A program made the position numbers and the translations under genes. This document shows, piece after piece, positions 1 to 6,888 of a stretch of DNA of 7,015 nt. Positions within the stretch are counted from its first letter, which is position 1; every line of letters begins with the position of its first letter. The stretch is from DATKMG01 sp035541995. Its GTDB lineage: Bacteria > Acidobacteriota > Terriglobia > Versatilivoradales > Versatilivoraceae. Under the pieces are notes generated by a model. That model did no database searches and was not told the origin of the DNA. It worked only from the letters and a program-made list of their open reading frames with translations. The stretch is from contig DATKMG010000614.1 of assembly GCA_035541995.1 (NCBI GenBank), forward strand, positions 1-7,015, in the 5' to 3' direction.

Positions 1-339
1 GTGCCAGTTCCAGACATTGAAGAACTCGGCCCGAAACTGGAGGTTGATTCCTTCACTGATCCGGGTGTTTTTCAACAACGACAGATCATGGTTGTGGTAA
101 CCAAATCCGCGAACGTTGGACATGCGAGGCCCTTGCCCCCAGTAGAAATTAAAAGAGTCCTTCGATTCAAAGGAATCCGCATTAAAGAGTGGCTGCTCAG
201 GGTTGAAATTGCCCTTGTCCTGGGCAAACGGATTAGCCCCGGGAATAATTCCCGGGATGCACTGGGCCCGGAACTCTCCAGGGACGTTGCATTGGTAGGA
301 CCTGAAAAACATCTGGAAGCTTTCCCGAACTCCAGAACA
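1..339 (-). pseudogene. TonB-dependent receptor (Oar-like), C-terminal remnant, partial
   Basis: The minus-strand frame ending with codon 3-1 is open from about 339 to the left edge. It reads like the distal barrel of large Acidobacteriota TonB-dependent receptors: CIPGIIPGANPFAQ, then PLFNADSFES, GPRMSNVRGFGYHN, DLSLLKNTRISEG and FRAEFFNVWNWH. Such outer-membrane receptors are usually around 1000 residues or more, with a signal peptide, a carboxypeptidase-like domain and a plug. Here only about 113 codons are visible, and a TAA at 342-340 closes the frame upstream. Beyond it I see no receptor-like sequence in any minus-strand frame, and a different gene starts at 511. An internal ATG at 312-310 has no good ribosome binding site and no signal peptide would follow it. 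I therefore call a 5'-truncated remnant whose last residues lie outside the window. The family call is from recognised phrases, not an alignment; a frameshifted but longer gene is less likely. Confidence 0.7.
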
Positions 340-453
340 TTATAGGACATTCTTGATTCCAATACAGCTTGAGCTGCTGATACGAGATGCTTGCTAGTTC
401 CACTCGCAAAGTGCAGAAAACTGATTTCCTACTGTACAATATGAACTACGGGG

Positions 454-482
454 GGAACTTCCAAGATCACCTTAATTCAACC
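454..482 (+). promoter_or_regulatory. Candidate ECF-sigma (RpoE-like) promoter
   Basis: GGAACTT at 454-460 equals the -35 consensus of sigma-E-type ECF promoters. After 16 bases comes TCAACC at 477-482, close to the -10 consensus TCNAA. Transcription would start near 489, about 20 bases before the ATG at 511. A sigma-70 -10-like TACAAT also occurs at 435-440 but has no good -35 partner. ElaB/YqjD-type proteins are stress-associated in E. coli (through RpoS), so stress-sigma control would fit. This is a motif match only. Confidence 0.3.
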
Positions 483-496
483 AACACTAGAACTCT

Positions 497-504
497 GGGG
501 GAGG
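497..504 (+). promoter_or_regulatory. Ribosome binding site of the DUF883-like gene
   Basis: GGGGGAGG sits 6 bases before the ATG at 511. This strong Shine-Dalgarno match fixes the start of the small gene and is the main reason to believe that such a short frame is translated. Confidence 0.6.
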
Positions 505-510
505 ATTGAG

Positions 511-762
511 ATGGAGAACATAACGAGGGTAGGACACGTCGTTGCCTTCGAAGGCGAAAGACTGGCTAGAGAGGTTTCAGAAAGGATCGCCAATGCTGCC
601 GATTCGGCAGGACGAAATCTGGATGAAGCATTGGACTCCGTTTGGGTAAGTGCAAAGAACAGAGTGCTGGAATATACGCGAAGAGAACCTCTCAATGCCC
701 TTCTTATTGCACTCGGAACGGGAATCCTGCTTGGTTGGGCATTCAAGAAGGAGGATAGGTAG
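511..762 (+). CDS. Small membrane-anchored protein, DUF883/ElaB/YqjD-like
   Basis: An 83-residue protein. Residues 1-55 are charged and look amphipathic-helical (GERLAREVSERIANAADSAG, then LDEALDSVWVSAKN). They are followed by YTRREP and a single hydrophobic segment at about 61-78 (LNALLIALGTGILLGWAF) with spaced glycines, ending in KKEDR. This layout of N-terminal helix, a Y-x-R-x-x-P-like joint, a glycine-zipper anchor and a basic tail is that of the DUF883 (ElaB/YqjD/YgaM) family. Members are C-terminally anchored inner-membrane proteins; E. coli YqjD and ElaB associate with ribosomes in stationary phase. The start is set by a strong ribosome binding site 6 bases upstream. It is the only plus-strand gene and converges on the helicase, so it is monocistronic. 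Similarity is by architecture; another small tail-anchored family is possible. Confidence 0.6.
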   Translation: MENITRVGHVVAFEGERLAREVSERIANAADSAGRNLDEALDSVWVSAKNRVLEYTRREPLNALLIALGTGILLGWAFKKEDR

Positions 763-996
763 GACGGTCTCAAGAAACCGAGCCATTACTTCTCTGAATT
801 GTGCTTGTCTTAGCGACGCAAGGGCCTTCTTTCATGAAAATGTGGTTTTAATGTGGGAGCAGCGCTCCTGCGCGGCGACCCCCGGGTTAAACTGATCGCC
901 GCTCGGAGGTCGGCTCCCACACTCCTCCCCAGACTGCTACTTTCATCGACCGTGTTGACCTGAATAGTCATGGGGCACTCTGTTGCCAGGCAGCGC
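763..996. other. Convergent intergenic region, no gene
   Basis: This gap separates the 3' ends of the small plus-strand gene and the minus-strand helicase. The only structured content is the large imperfect palindrome at 853-920, plus a 10-bp palindrome TTTCATGAAA at 830-839. No hairpin followed by a T-run was found on either strand, so there is no canonical intrinsic terminator for either gene. The large palindrome may serve that purpose. Confidence 0.6.
853..920. repeat. REP-like imperfect palindrome
   Basis: GTGGGAGC at 853-860 is perfectly complementary to GCTCCCAC at 913-920. Inside, GCGGCGA at 872-878 pairs with TCGCCGC at 896-902, and CTCC at 865-868 can pair with GGAG at 905-908. The loop is about 17 bases (879-895). 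The result is a 68-base bulged hairpin with a GTGGGAGC head. REP elements of Pseudomonas and other bacteria share the GTGGGAG head, the size and a location between convergent genes. Such elements are often spread by RAYT (TnpA-REP) transposases, none of which is encoded here. Whether it is repeated in this genome cannot be seen from one window. It may also stop transcription or stabilise mRNA 3' ends. Confidence 0.55.
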
Positions 997-3900
997 TCAC
1001 CGTTGCCCTTTGCTCGGCATTTTTCCCTGCAATCGGCTCAGCACTTCGCCCAGCTCACCGATTCCCACTGGGACCCCATCCTGATAAGCGATGGTCAGAT
1101 TGGCAAACGGGGAAATCTTAGAACCGGGTGTGATGATCCCAACCAAATTAAGCGGGTCTGCCGAAGACACGAGGGTTACTGTTCTCGCTCCGAGTGATTC
1201 CCTGCGAAGGGATCGCACAGCATCTATCGCCAAGGGCAAGGCAAACTGCTCACCGGGGAATCCATCCACGAATCGTCCGCCCCGAATTTCCCCTCGGGCT
1301 TCCATTCGCCAGTAGATCTTCAGGAGATTCCGCCATCCCGGAAACAGTGTTTCCCGCGAAAGTACTTCCCGAATGACGATGCCATATCTGCGGAGGTATT
1401 GTCGGGCCAGGGCTTCGGCAGTAGGTGAGACTTCGCTTGGTCCATCTGTTTCTCGGGCCGCTTTAGCAAGACCTCCGGGAGCTGACGAGGACAAAAGCCC
1501 CTGCTGTCGAGCCGAAGATCCGGATTGTGGGCTTACGTCAGTTGCCTCCAAGAGCCGCCGCAGTAAGGACCAACGGCCGACTGGCATCATGCGACCCGGC
1601 GAGGCCCCCCCTTTGACAACTCGGAAGCGTTGCGTCGGCAGCCGTCTCTTTTGAGGGGGCAGCAACAAGGTTCGTAATCCCGCCACTCCATCGCCTGTCA
1701 CCAGGCCCCGGCTCACCAATTCCCAGAGAGCATCCTCCACTTCTGCAGCCAGCCTGCCTGTTCTGCGCGTGATCTCCTGTAAAAAAGAGGCGCCAAAATG
1801 TTCCAAAAAAACCAAGACATCTCGGGCAACGGCGGAAAGACCGAATAGATCAGAGGATGAGCCGGAAGACAAATCCAAAAACTGGTGCAGATTCTCACGA
1901 AGAAAGAACCCAAGAGGGGCAGAACGGGAGGGCTTTTGGCGCCGACGAGCAGGCCGTCTTTGATCCTCCTCCATTTGAATCTCTCCCTCTGAAGCGAGTT
2001 CCTCTCCCTGGATCCTCAGTCTACCCCAGCCGATCAAACCGGAGAGACACAGGCTTTCCAGATCGGCCGGGTCGTATTGTACGATTCGTCGGGGCAGAAT
2101 TTCCTGCTCCCACGCAGGGGCGGGAAATTCGATCCCTTGCAGTTGTTGAATTATCTCGAGGATTCCTTGTTTGCCATGAAGCTGGGTGCCCGGCTCCAAA
2201 TGTTGCCAGTTCAATAAAAAGCGGATGTAATCGGCTGAACTGACGGGTTCTATTTCCCTCCGTAATTTCCCTACTGTCTGACGATGGATTCGAGCCAGAA
2301 TTCGGCGCTCACACCATTCTTCTTCACTCACCGAGGCAAACTGGCCGCGTAGAATTTGCCCCTGGGTCTCCAATCTCAAGAGGGCCGCCTGTATCCGGCT
2401 TCGTGTGATTTCAAGTCGGTCTGCCAGTGCTGCAGCCGTTGTCGGGCCAAGGACATCCATCCAGCCCTGGACCAGCAGAGCGATTGTCTCCTCCGGGTCT
2501 CTTTCTTTACCCTCGCTACAGCACCATTCGAGCACGTGCAGCTCCGGGTCCCAATGGACTCCTTTAAAGAGATTTGTGACCCATGCTACGCGCTCGATGG
2601 AGACATAGGCCTGCTGCGTCTTTTTTTCTGAAGATTTCCATGAGGCACAAGTCACTCTTCCCTGTTGGATAAGTTCCCGTGCAAATTCGTCCCAGGAAGG
2701 CGATTCAGAAACGGGTAACAAGACAAGGCTCAAGAGAACATCGTGCAACTCGTCAGGATTTCGGACATCCGGCCAGAGTTGAGACCTTATTTCCTCAACT
2801 GCGAGAGGGTCGAGCCGGCCGCCAAGCTCGGTGAGTTCCGGGTCGATTCTTCTCAACGATACGGCCCGAGCCCGGCGCTCTTCCAGGGGGGCATCGTCCA
2901 GGAAGGCATAGGGGTTGGCATTTAGGATTTCGTGGGACATCGGCGAGGGGGCCGGCGTGTCGCGAGGGATGATCTTGATTTCACCGCGCTCAATCTCCTG
3001 AAGAAGTGTCGTGAATCCCTCCAAATCCATGGGTTCGTGGAGGCAATCTTTAATCGTCTCATTGACCAGTGGATGATCCGGCAGCTCGATGGGGCCCGCG
3101 TGATTGTCCTGGCAAGCCACCTGGGCAGGGAACACAGCCGCGAGCAAGTCTTCGGCACGCATCCGTTGAATCGGCATTGGAACCCTTCTTCCTCCCCCGA
3201 ACCGGAGAAGTGCCAGAGCCCGAGTAGCATTCCACCGCCAACGATTCCCAAACATCGGAGAGGCCAGCAGGGCTTGGATCAGGTCGGCCTTTACGGAATG
3301 GGACCGTACCATAGAGGCTACGCTCGAGAGAGGAAAGCTATGTTGTTCCCCCAAAGAGAGCACCAGACCATCATCCGTCGCAGCCGCCTGCAGCTCAAAA
3401 TCGAAGGTCAAGCAGAAGCGCTTCCGTAATGCCAATCCCCAGGCACGATTGATTCGCCCCCCAAACGGCGCATGCAGTATCAATTGCATACCGCCGGATT
3501 CGTCAAAGAAACGTTCGGCCACCACGGTTCGCCCTGCCGGGACAACACCAAGAACGGCTGACGTCTCGCGAATATAGGTGATGAGTTGTTCCGCCCCTGA
3601 GCGGTCCAGGCCGCAGTGTTCACAAAGCCAGGTTATGCCATCGGCAGCCGGGCTCGCCTTAGCATTTCCAGAGGGAGCGATAGGCCCTTCGATCATTTCT
3701 GCAATTCTCTCGCGGAGGTCTGAGACCGCCTTCGACAGCTCCGGTGTTCGCGCAGGGGCTTCCCCCAGCCAGAAGGGAATGTTCGGGGCTGCTCCATGTG
3801 CTTCTTCAACACGTATCTTGCCCGAGCCAATCCGCCGGATTCGCCAGGATTGATTTCCCAAAAGAAAGACATCGCCGGCCATGCTCTCCACCGCAAAGTC

Positions 3901-5463
3901 TTCGTTCACTTTGCCTACGAAAGTTCCGGAAGGCTCCTGGATCACATCATAGTCAGCCACATCAGGAATGGCGCCGCCACCGGTAATGGCAGCCAGGCGA
4001 GCACCGCGGCGGGCCCTTAGCCGGCCACGGACCCGGTCCCGGTGGATCAATGCAGTGCCGCGTCCGCGACGAGTTGAAATCCCTTCTGAGAGCATGTGAA
4101 GGAGGTCGTCGAATTCCTTGCGAGAGAGATGCAGATAGGGATAGGCCCGTCGGCAGAGCTGCCACATCTCTTCCTCCAGCATCTCCCCGCTTGCCAGTGT
4201 GGCCACGATTTGCTGGGCGAGAATATCCAATGGTTTTTGTGGAAGGTTGACCCGATCAAGTTCGCCTGCCCGAACGGCGCGAACGGCAGCCGCACACTGC
4301 ATCAGTTCGTCGCGAGTCTGCGGGAAAAGGATTCCTTTGGAAATACCTCCCAGCCAGTGTCCTGAACGGCCGATACGCTGGAGCATACTGGCCAGTGAGC
4401 GTGGTGCACCCACGTGGCAAACCAGGTCAACGTGGCCGATATCGATGCCCAGCTCGAGTGAAGCCGTGGCGATGACGACAGGGATGGCGCCGGTCTTTAA
4501 TCCTTCTTCCGCTCTAAGACGCGTGGGGCGCGACAAACTTCCGTGATGGGCGGCTACCTTGCCGGACCCCAGCCTCTCTTCGAGCTGATAGGAAACTCGC
4601 TCAACCAGTCGCCTGGTATTGACGAAGACCAGCGTTGAACGATGATTTCGTCCCAGGGAGGCAATCCGGTCATAGGTTTCCGCCCAGATCTCGTTGAGCG
4701 CTATTGGCCCTAATTCCCGGTCGGGAACGGCAATGGATAAATCAAGATTCCTGCGGTGTCCTTCGTCCACAATGGCACAACGGACTGACCCATCGGGGAG
4801 GACGTTTTCGCTTCCGACCAGAAGACGGGCAATCTCTTCGATGGGCTTCTGGGTGGCGCTTAAGCCAACACGCTGCAGTTGGCGGGATGCCAATACATCG
4901 AGTCTCTCCAGGGATAAAGCTAAATGGGAACCGCGCTTATCTCCTGCGACGGCGTGGATTTCGTCGACGATCACCGTCCGCGAGGAATGCAGGAACTGAC
5001 GACTCCCTTCGGCTGTGAGGAGGATATACAGGGATTCGGGAGTGGTGATCAAGATGTGAGGAGGACGGCGAAGCATCCCTTGACGTTCTTTGGCGGGTGT
5101 ATCCCCGCTGCGCACGGCAACCCTGATTTCAGGCAATGCCCTGCCCGAAGCAGAAGCCATCGCCATGATTTCGGAAAGCGGGGTTTGCAGATTCTTCTGA
5201 ACGTCGTTCCCAAGAGCCTTCAAGGGCGAAACGTAAACGATTTGAGTCTTTTCTTCCAAGGTCCCGTTGGTGGCCTCTTCAATCAGCCCGTTGATGGCCC
5301 AGAGAAAGGCGGCCAGGGTCTTTCCCGAACCGGTTGGGGCGGCTATCAAGGTGTGTTCACCGGCGATAATGTGCGGCCAGCCCCCATTTTGGGGAGGCGT
5401 CGGTGCGGCAAACCGCTTTCTGAACCATTGGCTGACCAGAGGATGAAAACCAAAGGAGTCCAT
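997..5463 (-). CDS. lhr: Lhr-type ATP-dependent helicase (Large helicase-related protein)
   Basis: A 1488-residue superfamily 2 helicase, close to E. coli Lhr (about 1540). Lhr enzymes are ATP-dependent 3'-5' translocases that unwind DNA and RNA:DNA duplexes and are linked to DNA damage repair. Visible motifs are Q-motif-like APTPPQ (20-25), Walker A APTGSGKT (42-49), TPES (141-144), DEIH (167-170), SAT (202-204), VFVNTRR (279-285), ATASLELGID (332-341) and QRIGRSGH (362-369), giving two RecA lobes over about 1-380. The Lhr core continues with a winged helix and beta-barrel; typical phrases are ERFFDESGGMQLILHAPFGG (650-669) and WGLALRKRF (675-683). The C-terminal domain is also present: RFLLNWQHL (1081-1089), GRWSLLRR (1296-1303), RYGIVIREVL (1359-1368) and GEIRGGRFVDGFPGEQFALP (1391-1410). 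A Ser/Gly-rich linker spans about 1305-1350. No frameshift is seen. The ATG lies 9 bases after the propeller gene's stop, with TAGGTTGAGG serving as ribosome binding site, so coupled translation is likely. Confidence 0.96.
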   Translation of the reverse strand: MDSFGFHPLVSQWFRKRFAAPTPPQNGGWPHIIAGEHTLIAAPTGSGKTLAAFLWAINGLIEEATNGTLEEKTQIVYVSPLKALGNDVQKNLQTPLSEIMAMASASGRALPEIRVAVRSGDTPAKERQGMLRRPPHILITTPESLYILLTAEGSRQFLHSSRTVIVDEIHAVAGDKRGSHLALSLERLDVLASRQLQRVGLSATQKPIEEIARLLVGSENVLPDGSVRCAIVDEGHRRNLDLSIAVPDRELGPIALNEIWAETYDRIASLGRNHRSTLVFVNTRRLVERVSYQLEERLGSGKVAAHHGSLSRPTRLRAEEGLKTGAIPVVIATASLELGIDIGHVDLVCHVGAPRSLASMLQRIGRSGHWLGGISKGILFPQTRDELMQCAAAVRAVRAGELDRVNLPQKPLDILAQQIVATLASGEMLEEEMWQLCRRAYPYLHLSRKEFDDLLHMLSEGISTRRGRGTALIHRDRVRGRLRARRGARLAAITGGGAIPDVADYDVIQEPSGTFVGKVNEDFAVESMAGDVFLLGNQSWRIRRIGSGKIRVEEAHGAAPNIPFWLGEAPARTPELSKAVSDLRERIAEMIEGPIAPSGNAKASPAADGITWLCEHCGLDRSGAEQLITYIRETSAVLGVVPAGRTVVAERFFDESGGMQLILHAPFGGRINRAWGLALRKRFCLTFDFELQAAATDDGLVLSLGEQHSFPLSSVASMVRSHSVKADLIQALLASPMFGNRWRWNATRALALLRFGGGRRVPMPIQRMRAEDLLAAVFPAQVACQDNHAGPIELPDHPLVNETIKDCLHEPMDLEGFTTLLQEIERGEIKIIPRDTPAPSPMSHEILNANPYAFLDDAPLEERRARAVSLRRIDPELTELGGRLDPLAVEEIRSQLWPDVRNPDELHDVLLSLVLLPVSESPSWDEFARELIQQGRVTCASWKSSEKKTQQAYVSIERVAWVTNLFKGVHWDPELHVLEWCCSEGKERDPEETIALLVQGWMDVLGPTTAAALADRLEITRSRIQAALLRLETQGQILRGQFASVSEEEWCERRILARIHRQTVGKLRREIEPVSSADYIRFLLNWQHLEPGTQLHGKQGILEIIQQLQGIEFPAPAWEQEILPRRIVQYDPADLESLCLSGLIGWGRLRIQGEELASEGEIQMEEDQRRPARRRQKPSRSAPLGFFLRENLHQFLDLSSGSSSDLFGLSAVARDVLVFLEHFGASFLQEITRRTGRLAAEVEDALWELVSRGLVTGDGVAGLRTLLLPPQKRRLPTQRFRVVKGGASPGRMMPVGRWSLLRRLLEATDVSPQSGSSARQQGLLSSSAPGGLAKAARETDGPSEVSPTAEALARQYLRRYGIVIREVLSRETLFPGWRNLLKIYWRMEARGEIRGGRFVDGFPGEQFALPLAIDAVRSLRRESLGARTVTLVSSADPLNLVGIITPGSKISPFANLTIAYQDGVPVGIGELGEVLSRLQGKMPSKGQR

Positions 5464-5472
5464 AACCTCAAC

Positions 5473-6606
5473 CTATTCGCTCACCTGTTCCAAAATGGCA
5501 AAGTCGCCCGGGTTCCACGCCTGTGCGATGATATAGAGCTTGCTGCCAACTTGGCGGAGAACGGCGTTGTGAATGTGCTGGAAATTGGCAAGCCCGAGTT
5601 CCTCTTTGGGCATGACCGTGGAAATCAACTGGTCATCTTCAAGGATGTAGATTGGAGCACCCTTGCCGCGATCTGGCCCGTCCAGGGCCGGAACTACTGC
5701 CAAATGGCCCAGATAGTTGATGTCGCAAGGCAAGGAGCCGAGAGGTAGCTTCAGAGTGGAGAGATACTGACCGTAGCGGGTGAAACGATCTATCTTCGAA
5801 TTGGGCCGGTCCGCAACATCCAGCCGCTTCTTCCCGGGGGGTACGGTGATGCCATGTCCGGTTTCGAATTGACCTGGCCCATTCCCTCTGCCGCCGAAGG
5901 CCAGATCGTGCCAGATGGCCCGGAACGGGTTCAGGCTGAGTATTCGAGCTGTCAATACAAAATCCAGATTTGAATAGCCCGTGGTGATGTAATAAAGACC
6001 ATCCAGGTACTCAACGTCGGTCGGAGCGAAATTGCCTCCCCCGAGGAAATAATCATTGACGGCAGGCTGGCCGAGATCGTCGTTAGAGGTTGGTGTTTCC
6101 AGCGTGTGAAGCAGCCTTCCATCCAGCGTCGTCGTAAAGACTTTTCCGGCATCGTTGGCTGGGAAAACCAGATAGGGATTGCCGTCTACACCGTACCAGA
6201 CGGTGGTATTGTGCAGATTGACACTTTTCATGTTGGCTGCAGTCTCCAATATTCGAATCCTTTTCAAGTCGGGGCTGATCTGGAGGATTCCTGCTCCCGG
6301 AAGCGCAAAATAGGTTTCTTCTTTCCCCGGCCGATGATCCACTGCAAAACCCCCATGTGCTGAAACCAGGACCTTTCTGGCCTCTTCCGGTAGTTGTTCG
6401 GACGTGGAAAACACCTTGAACCGCATTTTTCCCTGACCACTGATTCCTTTGGCGGATGCGGCCGTTACGGAGGGGGCAGTGCTGGCTCGCATTGTAGTGG
6501 AAATGGCCAGGTGTGAAGCCTCGTGCCCTAAGAGGGGTGTCTCAATAGAACTCATACCCAATACGATCGCGGCAATCCAGACCCAATAGGTTGCTGTTCG
6601 CTGCAT
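5473..6606 (-). CDS. Secreted NHL-repeat-like beta-propeller protein
   Basis: A 377-residue protein when started at the ATG 6606-6604, which follows a perfect AAGGAGG by 7 bases. The frame is open for 101 more codons upstream, but that extension reads like non-coding sequence and crosses a repeat. The chosen start gives a Sec-type signal peptide: MQRTATYW, then the hydrophobic WIAAIVLGM, cleavage perhaps near residues 28-34. The mature part shows propeller-like strand repeats. The clearest NHL-type blade is at 237-285: FGGRGNGPGQFETGHGI, then LDVADRPNSKIDRFTRYGQY. A weaker blade is at about 153-171 (GKVFTTTLDGRLLHTLETP). The C-terminal part contains HIHNAVL (344-350) and YIIAQAWNPGDFAILEQ (358-374). 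NHL propellers bind ligands or act as lyases or hydrolases; the substrate here is unknown. It probably acts in the periplasm or outside the cell. It is the first gene of a likely operon with the Lhr helicase. Confidence 0.75.
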   Translation of the reverse strand: MQRTATYWVWIAAIVLGMSSIETPLLGHEASHLAISTTMRASTAPSVTAASAKGISGQGKMRFKVFSTSEQLPEEARKVLVSAHGGFAVDHRPGKEETYFALPGAGILQISPDLKRIRILETAANMKSVNLHNTTVWYGVDGNPYLVFPANDAGKVFTTTLDGRLLHTLETPTSNDDLGQPAVNDYFLGGGNFAPTDVEYLDGLYYITTGYSNLDFVLTARILSLNPFRAIWHDLAFGGRGNGPGQFETGHGITVPPGKKRLDVADRPNSKIDRFTRYGQYLSTLKLPLGSLPCDINYLGHLAVVPALDGPDRGKGAPIYILEDDQLISTVMPKEELGLANFQHIHNAVLRQVGSKLYIIAQAWNPGDFAILEQVSE

Positions 6607-6613
6607 CGACGAA

Positions 6614-6620
6614 CCTCCTT
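6614..6620 (-). promoter_or_regulatory. Ribosome binding site deciding the propeller start
   Basis: On the minus strand AAGGAGG lies 7 bases before the ATG at 6606-6604, within the stretch AAGAAGGAGGTTCG. It is a textbook Shine-Dalgarno sequence and overrules the longer open frame that could begin at 6909. Confidence 0.8.
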
Positions 6621-6649
6621 CTTTATCGCTTCCCTGCAACCTCCATGGG

Positions 6650-6677
6650 ATTATACCCTTCAGTGAGTTTCTGTCGC
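6650..6677 (-). promoter_or_regulatory. Sigma-70-like promoter of the propeller-lhr operon
   Basis: On the minus strand a perfect -10 hexamer TATAAT (6655-6650) is preceded, after 16 bases, by GCGACA (6677-6672), which matches TTGACA at four of six positions. Transcription would start near 6643, leaving about 37 bases of leader that hold the ribosome binding site. The -35 hexamer falls inside the inverted repeat 6666-6682, while the -10 lies outside it. Confidence 0.45.
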
Positions 6678-6736
6678 GAAACGCTTCAATCCCATCCTGC
6701 CGTGGATCTGACGCCGCTGGGCGAACGGAATGTCCG

Positions 6737-6888
6737 CTTTGGACTGCGCCGGCAGAGCTCAGCGGCGACGGCGCTTTGGCTGGCAGCCAAACTCTATTTC
6801 CTCGCTCACCCTGGTTCACCCTTCCTGCAGAACCATAGCGGTGTCGGGCGTGGGACGGCTGTCCCTCGCTTGCCACCGCACTCCAAAG
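6737..6888. repeat. Inner inverted repeat pair
   Basis: CTTTGGACTGCG at 6737-6748 is inverted relative to CGCACTCCAAAG at 6877-6888 (11 of 12). The pair nests inside the larger element. Each arm sits beside a short hairpin: GCGCCG 6746-6751 with CGGCGC 6769-6774, and GGGAC 6852-6856 with GTCCC 6861-6865. Dispersed intergenic repeats with a TTTGGAGTGCGG-type end occur, as I recall them, in Acidobacteriota and Verrucomicrobiota genomes. That recollection is not verified here. Confidence 0.45.
6775..6791. repeat. Perfect short palindrome TTTGGCTG-G-CAGCCAAA
   Basis: Two 8-base arms flank a single central base. It lies within the putative MITE, about 120 bases upstream of the propeller promoter's -10. 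It could be a protein-binding dyad or simply part of the element's secondary structure. Confidence 0.5.

Noticed and set aside
238..256. Perfect palindrome CCCGGGAAT-A-ATTCCCGGG
   Set aside because: It lies in the receptor remnant, where the peptide PGIIPG is itself symmetrical. Codon choice for CCG GGA ATT ATT CCC GGG explains it without a regulatory role.
1..345. 114-residue plus-strand open frame at the left edge
   Set aside because: Antisense to the receptor remnant, whose minus-strand translation is clearly family-like; no independent support.
763..800. Possible terminator after the small plus-strand gene (CGGT...ACCG)
   Set aside because: Only a 4-bp stem with an 8-base loop and no following T-run.
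1857..2243. 128-residue plus-strand open frame
   Set aside because: Antisense to the Lhr C-terminal domain; no recognisable motif or ribosome binding site.
2932..3429. 165-residue plus-strand open frame
   Set aside because: Entirely antisense to conserved Lhr core sequence, with composition of a frame shadow.
4924..5748. 274-residue plus-strand open frame
   Set aside because: It is antisense to the start of lhr and the end of the propeller gene, spans both and the gap between them, and resembles no protein family. It is a shadow of high-scoring genes on the other strand.
6812..6835. Hairpin TGGTTC/GAACCA resembling a tRNA T-arm
   Set aside because: The loop is 12 bases and no acceptor or anticodon arms can be placed around it, so it is not a tRNA.
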